NCBI RefSeq assembly: GCF_000621585.1
Contig: NZ_JHXY01000005.1
Location: 124,001 to 188,000 of the forward strand
Source of the DNA: [Eubacterium] cellulosolvens LD2006
Lineage (GTDB): Bacteria; Bacillota; Clostridia; Lachnospirales; Lachnospiraceae
DNA: 64,000 bases
Direction: 5' to 3'
This document shows positions 15,446 through 23,128 of this stretch, piece by piece. The translations under genes were made by a program, and so were the position numbers. The notes beneath the pieces are model-generated. The model had not been told where the DNA came from and did no database searches. It saw nothing but the letters and a program-made list of their open reading frames with translations. Numbering within the stretch: the first letter of the stretch is position 1; each line of letters begins with the position of its first letter.

Positions 15446-17512
15446 TTATTTCTTCTGGAATGTAACGTTCGGATATTTGGCGATCAGAATATCATTTTCA
15501 TATACGTTGATCACACCCTGCTCTCCGGATGAACTCTCAATCGGAGTACTGTACGCACCGCCTGACCACGGGTTGTCTCCCTCATAGATCACCGATGTCA
15601 GGTCTCCCTGCACCAGTTCGAGCTTAACCGTTCCCCCCTGATAACCTTGCGGCTGAGACAGCGGACTATAACAGATATATCCTTCTCCGGAAGACGAACC
15701 GTCTCCGGTTCCGTTGATCGTGATTGTGATCGTGTCGCCCTTCTTGACCGTCTGCCCCGGCCCCGGATCCATCGCAATGACTGCTCCGTTCTCGTAGTTG
15801 CTATCGTTTCCGGTCTGTACGGAGTAATTCAGTCCCTGCGTGTCAAGGATCGACTTTGCCTCATCCGAGGATTTTCCGATCAGATTCTGAAGAATCACAT
15901 CGTCGTTTTCTTCACCTTTGCTCACATAAAGAGTGACCGGCGCACCTGTAGCCACGGAGGTACCCTCTCCCGGATCCAGGGAGATGACAACTCCCTCCGG
16001 GACATCCGCGTTGTACTGCTCCTGAACGGAAGTCACGAGTCCAAGACTCTGAAGCGTAGTCTCAGCCTCTTCTCTGCTCATGCCGACAATGCCGGACGGA
16101 ATCGTGATATTTGCCTGTCCGCCGCTGACAATTACGGTGATCGTCGTGCCCTTCTCAACTCGGGAACCCGGCTCGGGATCCTGGGATATAATCTGTCCGT
16201 CCGGATACTGATCCGAAGCTTGCACAGATGCCTGCTTCACGCCGATTCCCTTGTCGTTGGCAATTTTTGTCGCTTCGTCGATCGTCTTTCCTCGCAGATC
16301 CGGAACCTCGATCGTATCCTCGGAAGAAGAGGAAGTCGTCTTCGCGGAAGATGACGACGTCGAAGATTTTCCGAAGCGGAAGATTCCGGCCATATTGCCG
16401 ATGACGACGATCAGAATGAGGATAATGATCGCGCCGACGATAAAGCCTCCGATTGTCACGGCTTTCTCAAGTCCCGTGCTCTCCTCTTCGTCTTCCTCGT
16501 CCTCGTCGTCCTCATATTCTCTGCGGCGCTCGCGCTCTTTTTCACGCTGATATTCTTCTTCGTGACGGCGCTCCTCTGCCGCGCGTCTCTCCTTCATATC
16601 CATGCCGCGGCGAATCTCATTCATCTCGCGGTCGGACATATTTGCCGTCTCCGCATGATTGGCAAGCGGAGAAATCGCAACGAAATTTCCCTGCGGATCG
16701 ATCAGCGATTTCTTCAGGTCGTCGATGAGCTCGCCGACATTCTGATATCTCCGGTCAGGGTTTTTCTGTGTACACTTGAGAATTACCTGCTCAAGAGAAT
16801 ACGGAAGATCCGGTGTGTAGATTGACGGCGGTACAATCTCTTCCTGCAGATGTTTGATCGCAATCGCCACGGTTGTATCCCCGTCGAACGGCACACGGCC
16901 CGTAACCATCTCATACATGGTGATACCGAGCGAATAGATATCACTCTTCGCGTCGGAAATTCCGCCTCGCACCTGCTCCGGTGAGCTGTAATGAACGGAT
17001 CCCATTACATTGGCGGTAATGGTATTGGAATTGATTGCTTTCGCGATACCGAAATCGGAAAGCTTAACTTTTCCGTCGGTCGAAATAATGATATTCTGCG
17101 GCTTCACATCTCTGTGGACGATGCCGCAGTTGTGCGCGGCCTCCAGACCGAGAGAAACCTGAATGGCAATACTGGTCGCCTCTTTGACGCTGAGTTTTCC
17201 CTTCTTGCCGATATAGTTCTTCAGCGTAATGCCTTCGATCAGTTCCATGACTATGAAATACAGTCCGCGATCCTCGCCAACATCATAGACGTTGACAACG
17301 TTCGGATGTGAAAGCTTGGCTGCCGCCTGCGCCTCCTTCTGGAACTTCTGTACAAAACTCGTGTCCTCGCGGAACTCGGCTTTCATAACTTTGACAGCCA
17401 CCAGACGGTTCAGCTTGCGGTCCTGTGCCTTGTAGACATCCGCCATACCACCCGCTCCGATCCTGGACATGATCTCGTAGCGTTCGCCTAAAATAACTCC
17501 TTCTTTTAACAT
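15446..17512 (-). CDS. prkC: Ser/Thr protein kinase with PASTA domains
   Basis: 688 residues. Cytoplasmic kinase domain at about 1-270 with the P loop RIGAGGMADVYKA, catalytic HRDVKPQN and DFG (LSDFGIAKA). A charged linker with the run REKERERRREYEDDEDEEDE precedes one membrane helix (about 352-375). Outside are three PASTA repeats beginning IEVPDLRGKTIDEA, ITIPSGIVGMSREEA and VILQNLIGKSSDEA. The last about 75 residues (from GYICYSPLSQPQG) are a separate beta-rich tail, not a PASTA repeat. The kinase senses muropeptides or lipid II and controls wall synthesis, translation and dormancy in related bacteria. It lies 22 bases downstream of its phosphatase gene. Confidence 0.96.
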   Translation of the reverse strand: MLKEGVILGERYEIMSRIGAGGMADVYKAQDRKLNRLVAVKVMKAEFREDTSFVQKFQKEAQAAAKLSHPNVVNVYDVGEDRGLYFIVMELIEGITLKNYIGKKGKLSVKEATSIAIQVSLGLEAAHNCGIVHRDVKPQNIIISTDGKVKLSDFGIAKAINSNTITANVMGSVHYSSPEQVRGGISDAKSDIYSLGITMYEMVTGRVPFDGDTTVAIAIKHLQEEIVPPSIYTPDLPYSLEQVILKCTQKNPDRRYQNVGELIDDLKKSLIDPQGNFVAISPLANHAETANMSDREMNEIRRGMDMKERRAAEERRHEEEYQREKERERRREYEDDEDEEDEEESTGLEKAVTIGGFIVGAIIILILIVVIGNMAGIFRFGKSSTSSSSAKTTSSSSEDTIEVPDLRGKTIDEATKIANDKGIGVKQASVQASDQYPDGQIISQDPEPGSRVEKGTTITVIVSGGQANITIPSGIVGMSREEAETTLQSLGLVTSVQEQYNADVPEGVVISLDPGEGTSVATGAPVTLYVSKGEENDDVILQNLIGKSSDEAKSILDTQGLNYSVQTGNDSNYENGAVIAMDPGPGQTVKKGDTITITINGTGDGSSSGEGYICYSPLSQPQGYQGGTVKLELVQGDLTSVIYEGDNPWSGGAYSTPIESSSGEQGVINVYENDILIAKYPNVTFQKK

Positions 17513-17534
17513 CCTTCCACCTCGCTCGTGCAGG

Positions 17535-18251
17535 TCAGAAGTCGATCACGATCACGGCGATATTGTCCCTTCCGCCGTTCGCGTTCGCTTCGTCCACCAG
17601 TACCTGCGCTTTGTCCTCTGTGTCCTCACCCTTCAATATTTCATACATGCGATCATCCCCGACCATATTGCTGAGTCCGTCCGAACACATCAGTATCCGG
17701 TCTCCGGCTTCCGGCTTTATATCGAAAAAATCAATCTTGATCGTCTCGCTCGTTCCAACCGCCCTCGTGATAATATTCTTATCCGGGTGGTTGCGGCCTT
17801 CCTCCGGGGTCAGCTCCCCTAACCTTACCATCTCTGCAATCAGGGAATGATCCTGTGTAACCTGTGTCATTTCAGATGCGGCCAGATATAATCTGGAATC
17901 ACCGACATTGGCGATGTAGGCATATCCTCCGACGATCGTACAGACGACCATCGTCGTTCCCATGCCGGCCATGGACGGATCATTGCGCGACTGTGTATAC
18001 ACCTCACGGTTCGCCGCCTCGATCGCGTTCCTCATGATCTTGACCGGGTTAAAATTCTTATCCTTTCGAATGGACTCCACCAGAACGGATACCCCGTACC
18101 GCGACGCAAAATCGCCTGCGTTATGTCCACCCATTCCGTCCGCTACCACAAAGAGATTCGGCAGATTACCGACAGCTCCCTCTGAAGTATAGATAAAATC
18201 CTGGTTCATATGTCTCTTCTGTCCGACATCGGTTGCAGAAAATACCCTCAT
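17535..18251 (-). CDS. prpC: PP2C-type protein phosphatase, partner of PrkC
   Basis: 238 residues. Manganese-dependent Ser/Thr phosphatase with the PP2C motifs: ATDVGQKRHMNQDF near the start, VVADGMGGHNAGDFAS, MGTTMVVC, ANVGDSRLYL, DHSLIAEMV, ITRAVGT, LMCSDGLSNMV and GGRDNIAVIV. All metal-binding Asp residues expected are present. Its start overlaps the rlmN stop by 4 bases and the kinase gene follows, giving the classical phosphatase-kinase pair that sets the phosphorylation state of wall and translation proteins. Confidence 0.95.
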   Translation of the reverse strand: MRVFSATDVGQKRHMNQDFIYTSEGAVGNLPNLFVVADGMGGHNAGDFASRYGVSVLVESIRKDKNFNPVKIMRNAIEAANREVYTQSRNDPSMAGMGTTMVVCTIVGGYAYIANVGDSRLYLAASEMTQVTQDHSLIAEMVRLGELTPEEGRNHPDKNIITRAVGTSETIKIDFFDIKPEAGDRILMCSDGLSNMVGDDRMYEILKGEDTEDKAQVLVDEANANGGRDNIAVIVIDF

Positions 18252-19315
18252 GTTTCAATCTCCCGGCTATCACCCAGATAGCTCTTTCGTAATTGGCCGC
18301 AGGCCCCGTTTATATCAGAGCCCATTTCCCTTCTTATAGTAACATTTATGCCAAAATTTTCAAGTTTATTTTGAAATTCCAGAACCGCTGTTCGATCCGG
18401 CCGGATAAAGCTTCGCTCCCTCACAGGGTTGACCGGAATCAGGTTCACATGGCAGTTCAGGCGGCTCAGAAGACGGGCAAGTTCGGCTGCGTCTTCATCC
18501 GAATCGTTCTGTCCGCCGGTGAGCGCGTACTCAAAGGTCAGTCTCCGTCCGGTTCTGGAAAAATAGTAGCGGCAGGCGTCCATAATTTCCGCAATCGAGT
18601 ACTTATTTGCGATCGGCATGAGATTCTTCCGCTTCTCATCCGTCGGCGCGTGAAGGGAAATCGCCAGTGTCACGGACAGTTCTTCATCCGCCAGTCTCCG
18701 GATATTCGGCACGATGCCACAGGTCGAGATCGTAATGTTGCGCTGACTGAGGTTCAGTCCCTTTTCGTGGCTGACCAACCGGACGAAGCGGACGACGTTC
18801 TCGTAATTTTCCAGCGGTTCGCCGCTGCCCATGATCACGATGTTCGACACTCTCTCGCCGGTCAGCCGTTGGATCTGATAAACCTGTTCCAGCATCTCCG
18901 AGGCTGTTAACGACCGGACGAGACCTCCGAGGGTCGACGCGCAGAACCGGCAGCCCATGCGGCAGCCGACCTGGGAGGAGATGCACACGGAGTTTCCGTG
19001 ATGATACTTCATCCACACGCTCTCGATCACATTGTTGTCCGGGAGGGCAAACAGGTATTTTCTTGTTCCGTCCACCTTCGACACCTCTTCGCGGACACAC
19101 GAAAGCGCCGTGAGCGGATAACTGTCCGACAGTTTTTCCCTTAAGTTTTTCGAGAGGTTGGTCATGTCCACGTAGTTCTCCACCCGTTTGCCGTGAAGCC
19201 ATTCAAAAATCTGTCCGGCGCGAAAGGGCTTCTCCCCCATCTTCGCCAGTGCTTCCTTCAGTTCGTCGGGCAGCATGGATTTGATATCTGTACATTCACT
19301 CATAAATCCGTTCAT
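18248..19315 (-). CDS. rlmN: 23S rRNA (adenine2503-C2)-methyltransferase / tRNA A37 methyltransferase
   Basis: 355 residues, radical SAM methyltransferase that makes 2-methyladenosine at A2503 of 23S rRNA. The iron-sulfur motif is CRMGCRFCAS (Cys-x3-Cys-x2-Cys, about residues 120-127), with VIMGSGEPLENYENV as the SAM-binding GEP motif. The second catalytic Cys is in NGACGQLR near the C terminus. The ATG at 19315 overlaps the rsmB stop by 4 bases; an internal ATG four codons on could also be used. It is part of the tight rsmB-rlmN-prpC chain. Confidence 0.95.
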   Translation of the reverse strand: MNGFMSECTDIKSMLPDELKEALAKMGEKPFRAGQIFEWLHGKRVENYVDMTNLSKNLREKLSDSYPLTALSCVREEVSKVDGTRKYLFALPDNNVIESVWMKYHHGNSVCISSQVGCRMGCRFCASTLGGLVRSLTASEMLEQVYQIQRLTGERVSNIVIMGSGEPLENYENVVRFVRLVSHEKGLNLSQRNITISTCGIVPNIRRLADEELSVTLAISLHAPTDEKRKNLMPIANKYSIAEIMDACRYYFSRTGRRLTFEYALTGGQNDSDEDAAELARLLSRLNCHVNLIPVNPVRERSFIRPDRTAVLEFQNKLENFGINVTIRREMGSDINGACGQLRKSYLGDSREIET

Positions 19316-20613
19316 TCCTCTTCTGTCTTCTTCCGGAGTCTCGCGTAGAAAAATCCGTCGCAGGGATCCTCTCCCGGCAGCAGCTGCCGGCTTTCCTCCA
19401 GCGTGAATCCGCCTCCGCTCAGGATCCGGTCAACATTGTCCTCATTCTCCTCCCTCCCGATGGTGCAGGTGCTGAAGAGAAGAACGCCGCCGGGTTTCAC
19501 ATAGGTCATTGCGTTGGCAAGAATCCTGCGCTGAAGTTCCACAAGGCTCTGCTGATTCTCTGCGTCGGCGCGGTATTTGATGTCCGGTTTCTTTCCGATG
19601 ACACCGTAGCCGGAACAGGGAACGTCGGCAATAACCACATCCATGGCCCCGACCAGCGAAGCGTCCGGAATTGTTGCGTCGTATTCCTGTACCTCAACAT
19701 TGGAAAGTCCGAGCCGCTCCACATTCTCACGGATCTTTTCCGTCTTGTACTCTGTCAGATCTCTGGAGAGCACATGGCCGAAAGGGCCTGTCAGATCCGC
19801 CGCCAGCATTGTCTTTCCACCCGGGGCGGCACAGAGATCGAGGATTCGGTCTCCTTCTTTGATCCCTGCCGCACGCACCGACAACTGGGAACTCGCGTCC
19901 TGCACCAGAAGTTTTCCCTCAGAAAAACACGTCAGGCGGGAGAGATCTCCGCTGCCTTCCAGATCATAGGCGTGTTCCGCCAGCGGATTTTTGGTCACCG
20001 AGACGCCTGCTTCTCTCAATTCTTCGAGTACCGGTTCCTCCTCGCCCCGGATGCGGACGGTGATATGGTTTTTCTCGAGAAAGGCTCTGCAGATCGTCTC
20101 CGCGCGGTCCATGCCGTAGTCGTCAATCCACCTCTGTCCGAGGAAGTCCGGCATGGAATAAACAGCCTCCAGATAGGCGGCGCCGCTGCTTCTGTCCGGA
20201 AATTTCACCTTCTCAGGTTCCCGGACAATGCTCCGGAGAACTCCGTTGACAAAGCCCCGAAGCCCCGCGAAACCTCTTTTGGACGCAAGGCGCACAGCCT
20301 CATTGACTGCCGCGGAGTCCGGTACGGAATCCATGTAGCGAAGCTGATAGACGGCCACCCGAAGAATCTCAAGGATCATAGGTTTCATCTTGCCCGTCTT
20401 CGTCTTCGAATAAGTGTTGATGATATAGTCCAGCTGCAGGCGCCGCTCCAGAGTCCCCTCCGTCAGACGCACATAGAACGCGCGCTCCCTGTCGGGCAGC
20501 CACGCGTACTGATCCAGAACGTCTCTGATAAGCAAATGACTCTGCCTGTTCTCCTTCCGGATGGCAAGCAGAGTCTCCACAGCCAGTTCTCTCACGTTTA
20601 CGCGATCAGTCAC
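19312..20613 (-). CDS. rsmB: 16S rRNA (cytosine967-C5)-methyltransferase
   Basis: 433 residues. An N-terminal NusB-like RNA-binding domain (about 1-140) is followed by the Rossmann methyltransferase domain. LDLCAAPGGKTMLAADL is the SAM-binding motif; the catalytic cysteines are in ADVPCSGYGVIGKKPD and FSTCTIGREENEDN. The start is a GTG with GAGGAAGAG upstream and overlaps the end of the zinc peptidase gene by 8 bases. The cysteine pattern is the RsmB type. Confidence 0.94.
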   Translation of the reverse strand: MTDRVNVRELAVETLLAIRKENRQSHLLIRDVLDQYAWLPDRERAFYVRLTEGTLERRLQLDYIINTYSKTKTGKMKPMILEILRVAVYQLRYMDSVPDSAAVNEAVRLASKRGFAGLRGFVNGVLRSIVREPEKVKFPDRSSGAAYLEAVYSMPDFLGQRWIDDYGMDRAETICRAFLEKNHITVRIRGEEEPVLEELREAGVSVTKNPLAEHAYDLEGSGDLSRLTCFSEGKLLVQDASSQLSVRAAGIKEGDRILDLCAAPGGKTMLAADLTGPFGHVLSRDLTEYKTEKIRENVERLGLSNVEVQEYDATIPDASLVGAMDVVIADVPCSGYGVIGKKPDIKYRADAENQQSLVELQRRILANAMTYVKPGGVLLFSTCTIGREENEDNVDRILSGGGFTLEESRQLLPGEDPCDGFFYARLRKKTEEE

Positions 20614-21319
20614 GATCTCTTCCTCCCGCCAAAATAACCATTCTGAGTAAGTAGAGCAGGGAACTGCACACAGCGGCGACGTAGGTCATGGCAGCCGCGG
20701 TCAGAACCTTTCTGGCTCCTCCGACCTCGCGCCTGTCCATCAGCCCGCAGGCAGACAGTTTCTGCAGCGCCCTGTGGGAAGCATTAAACTCCACCGGAAG
20801 GGTCACCACCTGAAAAAGAAGGGCAAAGCAGAAGAGCAGAATGCCTACCCTGCACAGAATACCGGAAGAAAAAATCAGTCCGGCCACAAAGAGCGGCCAG
20901 GAAAAGCCGGATCCGAAGTTTGCCAGCGGAACCAGCGTGCTCCGGATTGAGAGCGGCGCATAATTCTTCGCGTGCTGAATCGCGTGTCCGCACTCGTGAG
21001 CCGCAACGCCAAGCGCGGCCAGCGAACTGCTCTGATACACGGATTCGGAAAGATTTACGGTCTTGCTCCTCGGGTCATAGTGATCCGTCAGAGAGCCCGC
21101 GACCGGCCGGATCTGCACATCGTAGATTCCCTCACTCTCCAGAACTCTTCTCGCAACCTCAGCTCCCGTCAGGCCGGAAGCACTGCGGATGCGGCTGTAT
21201 TTCGAAAACGTGCTCTTCATAAAAACCTGCACAAGCATTGAGAGCACAAATGCCGCAAGGATCAGAAGATACGTCCAGTCAAAACCGAAATAATAAGGAC
21301 TGTAGCCGTAACTATTCAT
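20606..21319 (-). CDS. Neutral zinc metallopeptidase, membrane-bound (YugP-like)
   Basis: 237 residues, membrane protein with an N-terminal helix (about 12-30) and two or three more hydrophobic stretches in the C-terminal half. The zinc site HECGHAIQHA (HExxH, about residue 119) is intact. It has the YugP family pattern: TGAEVARRVLESEGIYDVQI, DHYDPRSKTVNLSE and LPVEFNASHRALQKL. Its substrates are unknown. It often sits beside def-fmt-rsmB in Clostridia, as here. A 331-base gap with a family A repeat separates it from fmt. Confidence 0.9.
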   Translation of the reverse strand: MNSYGYSPYYFGFDWTYLLILAAFVLSMLVQVFMKSTFSKYSRIRSASGLTGAEVARRVLESEGIYDVQIRPVAGSLTDHYDPRSKTVNLSESVYQSSSLAALGVAAHECGHAIQHAKNYAPLSIRSTLVPLANFGSGFSWPLFVAGLIFSSGILCRVGILLFCFALLFQVVTLPVEFNASHRALQKLSACGLMDRREVGGARKVLTAAAMTYVAAVCSSLLYLLRMVILAGGRDRD

Positions 21320-21469
21320 TTCACCATCTCCTCCTGAATTTCTCGAGTTTCGAGTTTCCTATACGATCCACGGGGCTTCCCATCCCAAAAAGCCGCTCTT
21401 CTGTCAGAGCACCGCCGGCAGGATGACCCGCGCGTGGACGAAAGTCCCGTGACGAACTCCCCGTCCTTT

Positions 21470-21645
21470 TTTCATGTTATAGGAAATTCCTCCGGAATTC
21501 CCATAACACAAAACGCTCCGCGGGATGCGCAACTCGCAGATAAGAAGATCGCTAACGCGATCCTGCTCGTGCGCCAAAGTCCTGCAGCGCTCCCCTCCGG
21601 AGTGAGGGGGATGGGGGAGCCGAAGTCCGCTTGCGGACTTTGTTC
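21470..21645 (-). repeat. Family A repeat, copy 4 (long form, minus orientation)
   Basis: Read leftward from 21645 it starts with AAGTCCGCAAGCGGACTT, itself a small hairpin, then CTCCCCCATCC, GCGCACGAGCAGGATCGCG, TAGCGATCT, ATCTGCGAG, GCGGAGC and the palindrome GTTTTGTGTTATGGGAATTCC (21514-21494), which ends near 21470. The blocks match the copies at 13586 and 35263. It begins six bases after the fmt stop codon and ends about 150 bases before the zinc peptidase gene. The rest of this gap holds no gene. Confidence 0.82.
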
Positions 21646-21650
21646 CATCA

Positions 21651-22586
21651 TCATCCGAGAATCGTCCCCTCCGGAATCCCATGTCCGCGCAGGAAGTCTC
21701 CGGCCGCCATCCGTTTTTTTCCCTCCAGCTGAAGCTCGGTGATCCGGAGGATTCCCTCTCCGGTCTGCACATCGAGGCCCTCGGCTCCGGCCGCGAGAAC
21801 GCAGCCGCACGCCTTCTCCTTCGTGCCGTCGATCGCCTGACTTTTCCAGATCTTTAATCCCTTGCCGTTCAGCGAGGTAAACGCACTCGGCCACGGATTC
21901 AGTCCCCGAACCAGACGCTCAATCTGCACAGCGCTGCTGTTCCAGTCGATGCGTCCGTCGTTTTTTGTGATCATTCTTGCGTACGCCGTCGTGCTCTCCG
22001 CCGGCTGGGGCTCCGGATGAATGTCTCCGTTCTCCACCCTGACCAGCGTATCCACGAGGAGCTTCGCCCCCTCCTCTGCCAGACGGTCAAACAGACTTCC
22101 GCCTGTCTCCTCCGCGTCAAGAACCACTTCCGTCTTCGCGATCACATCTCCGGTATCCAGTCCCTCGTTCATCTGCATGATCGTGACGCCGGATTTCTCC
22201 TCTCCGTCAATGACCGCCCACTGGATCGGGGCAGCTCCTCTGTACTTCGGAAGAAGGGAGGCGTGTACATTCAGACAGCCGTACTTCGGCAGCTCCAGAA
22301 CCTCTTTCGGAATGATCTTGCCGTAAGCCGCGACAACAATCACATCGGGAGCGAGCTCCTTTAAGGTCTCCAGAAATTCCGGATTGTTTTTTACTTTTGC
22401 CGGCTGATAAACCGGAAGGTTGTGTTCCAGCGCACAGGCCTTGACTGCCGTCGGCTTCAACTCCTGCTTTCTTCCGACCGGCTTGTCCTGCTGTGTCACC
22501 ACCCCGGCCACTTCATGTCCGGCCTCGAGGATTGCCTCCAGCGTGCCGACCGCGAAGTCCGGCGTTCCCATATAGACGACTCTCAT
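21651..22586 (-). CDS. fmt: Methionyl-tRNA formyltransferase
   Basis: 311 residues. It formylates initiator Met-tRNA. The N-terminal catalytic domain has VYMGTPDFAVGTLEAILE, the substrate loop VVTQQDKPVGRKQELKPTAVK and the catalytic NVHASLLPKYRGAAPIQWAV followed by GVTIMQMNEGLDTGDV. The C-terminal OB domain (about 205-311) includes the usual GLNPWPSAFT. It overlaps def by 4 bases, the common def-fmt pairing: formylation and later removal of the formyl group. Complete length for the family. Confidence 0.97.
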   Translation of the reverse strand: MRVVYMGTPDFAVGTLEAILEAGHEVAGVVTQQDKPVGRKQELKPTAVKACALEHNLPVYQPAKVKNNPEFLETLKELAPDVIVVAAYGKIIPKEVLELPKYGCLNVHASLLPKYRGAAPIQWAVIDGEEKSGVTIMQMNEGLDTGDVIAKTEVVLDAEETGGSLFDRLAEEGAKLLVDTLVRVENGDIHPEPQPAESTTAYARMITKNDGRIDWNSSAVQIERLVRGLNPWPSAFTSLNGKGLKIWKSQAIDGTKEKACGCVLAAGAEGLDVQTGEGILRITELQLEGKKRMAAGDFLRGHGIPEGTILG

Positions 22587-23104
22587 TCTTCCGACAGCTC
22601 CTCTCCGAAATCATCAAAGATCTCCTCGAAATCCTCGGCCGGCTCACCCACATGGCGGAGACGTCCCTGCACATGGCAGGTATAGAGAACGCCGTCGAGA
22701 TGCTCGAACTCATGGCAGCAGGCTCTGGCGAGAAGGCCGGTCGCCTCGAGTTCGAAGGGCTCCATATTGATATCGAACGCTTTTACCTTGACGTAATCCG
22801 GTCTGGTCACCGTTCCGGTCATTCCCGGAATACTCAGGCAGCCCTCATCACCGGTCTGCTCGCCGCTCATCTCGATGATCTCCGGGTTCACAAATACGTA
22901 CGGATGCTCGCCGTCCACATCGATCACGGCGATTCTCCTGAGCACGCCCACCTGCGGAGCGGCCAGTCCGACGCCGCTCGCGTCATACATTGTGTCAAAC
23001 ATATCCTTCACAAGAACCTTCATGCGAAGAGACATTTTTGCCACCGGCTTGCAAACCTTCTCAAGTACCGGATCTCCCTCTGTTCTTATCGTTCTGATTG
23101 CCAT
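22583..23104 (-). CDS. def: Peptide deformylase
   Basis: 173 residues. Iron/zinc hydrolase that removes the N-terminal formyl group from new proteins. All three motifs are present: GVGLAAPQVG, EGCLSIPG and HEFEHLDG (HExxH). The C terminus is longer and acidic (EDFEEIFDDFGEELSEE). It lies 24 bases downstream of priA and overlaps fmt by 4 bases. Confidence 0.97.
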   Translation of the reverse strand: MAIRTIRTEGDPVLEKVCKPVAKMSLRMKVLVKDMFDTMYDASGVGLAAPQVGVLRRIAVIDVDGEHPYVFVNPEIIEMSGEQTGDEGCLSIPGMTGTVTRPDYVKVKAFDINMEPFELEATGLLARACCHEFEHLDGVLYTCHVQGRLRHVGEPAEDFEEIFDDFGEELSEE

Positions 23105-23128
23105 CTTTTTTACTTCCTCCTGCTTCTG

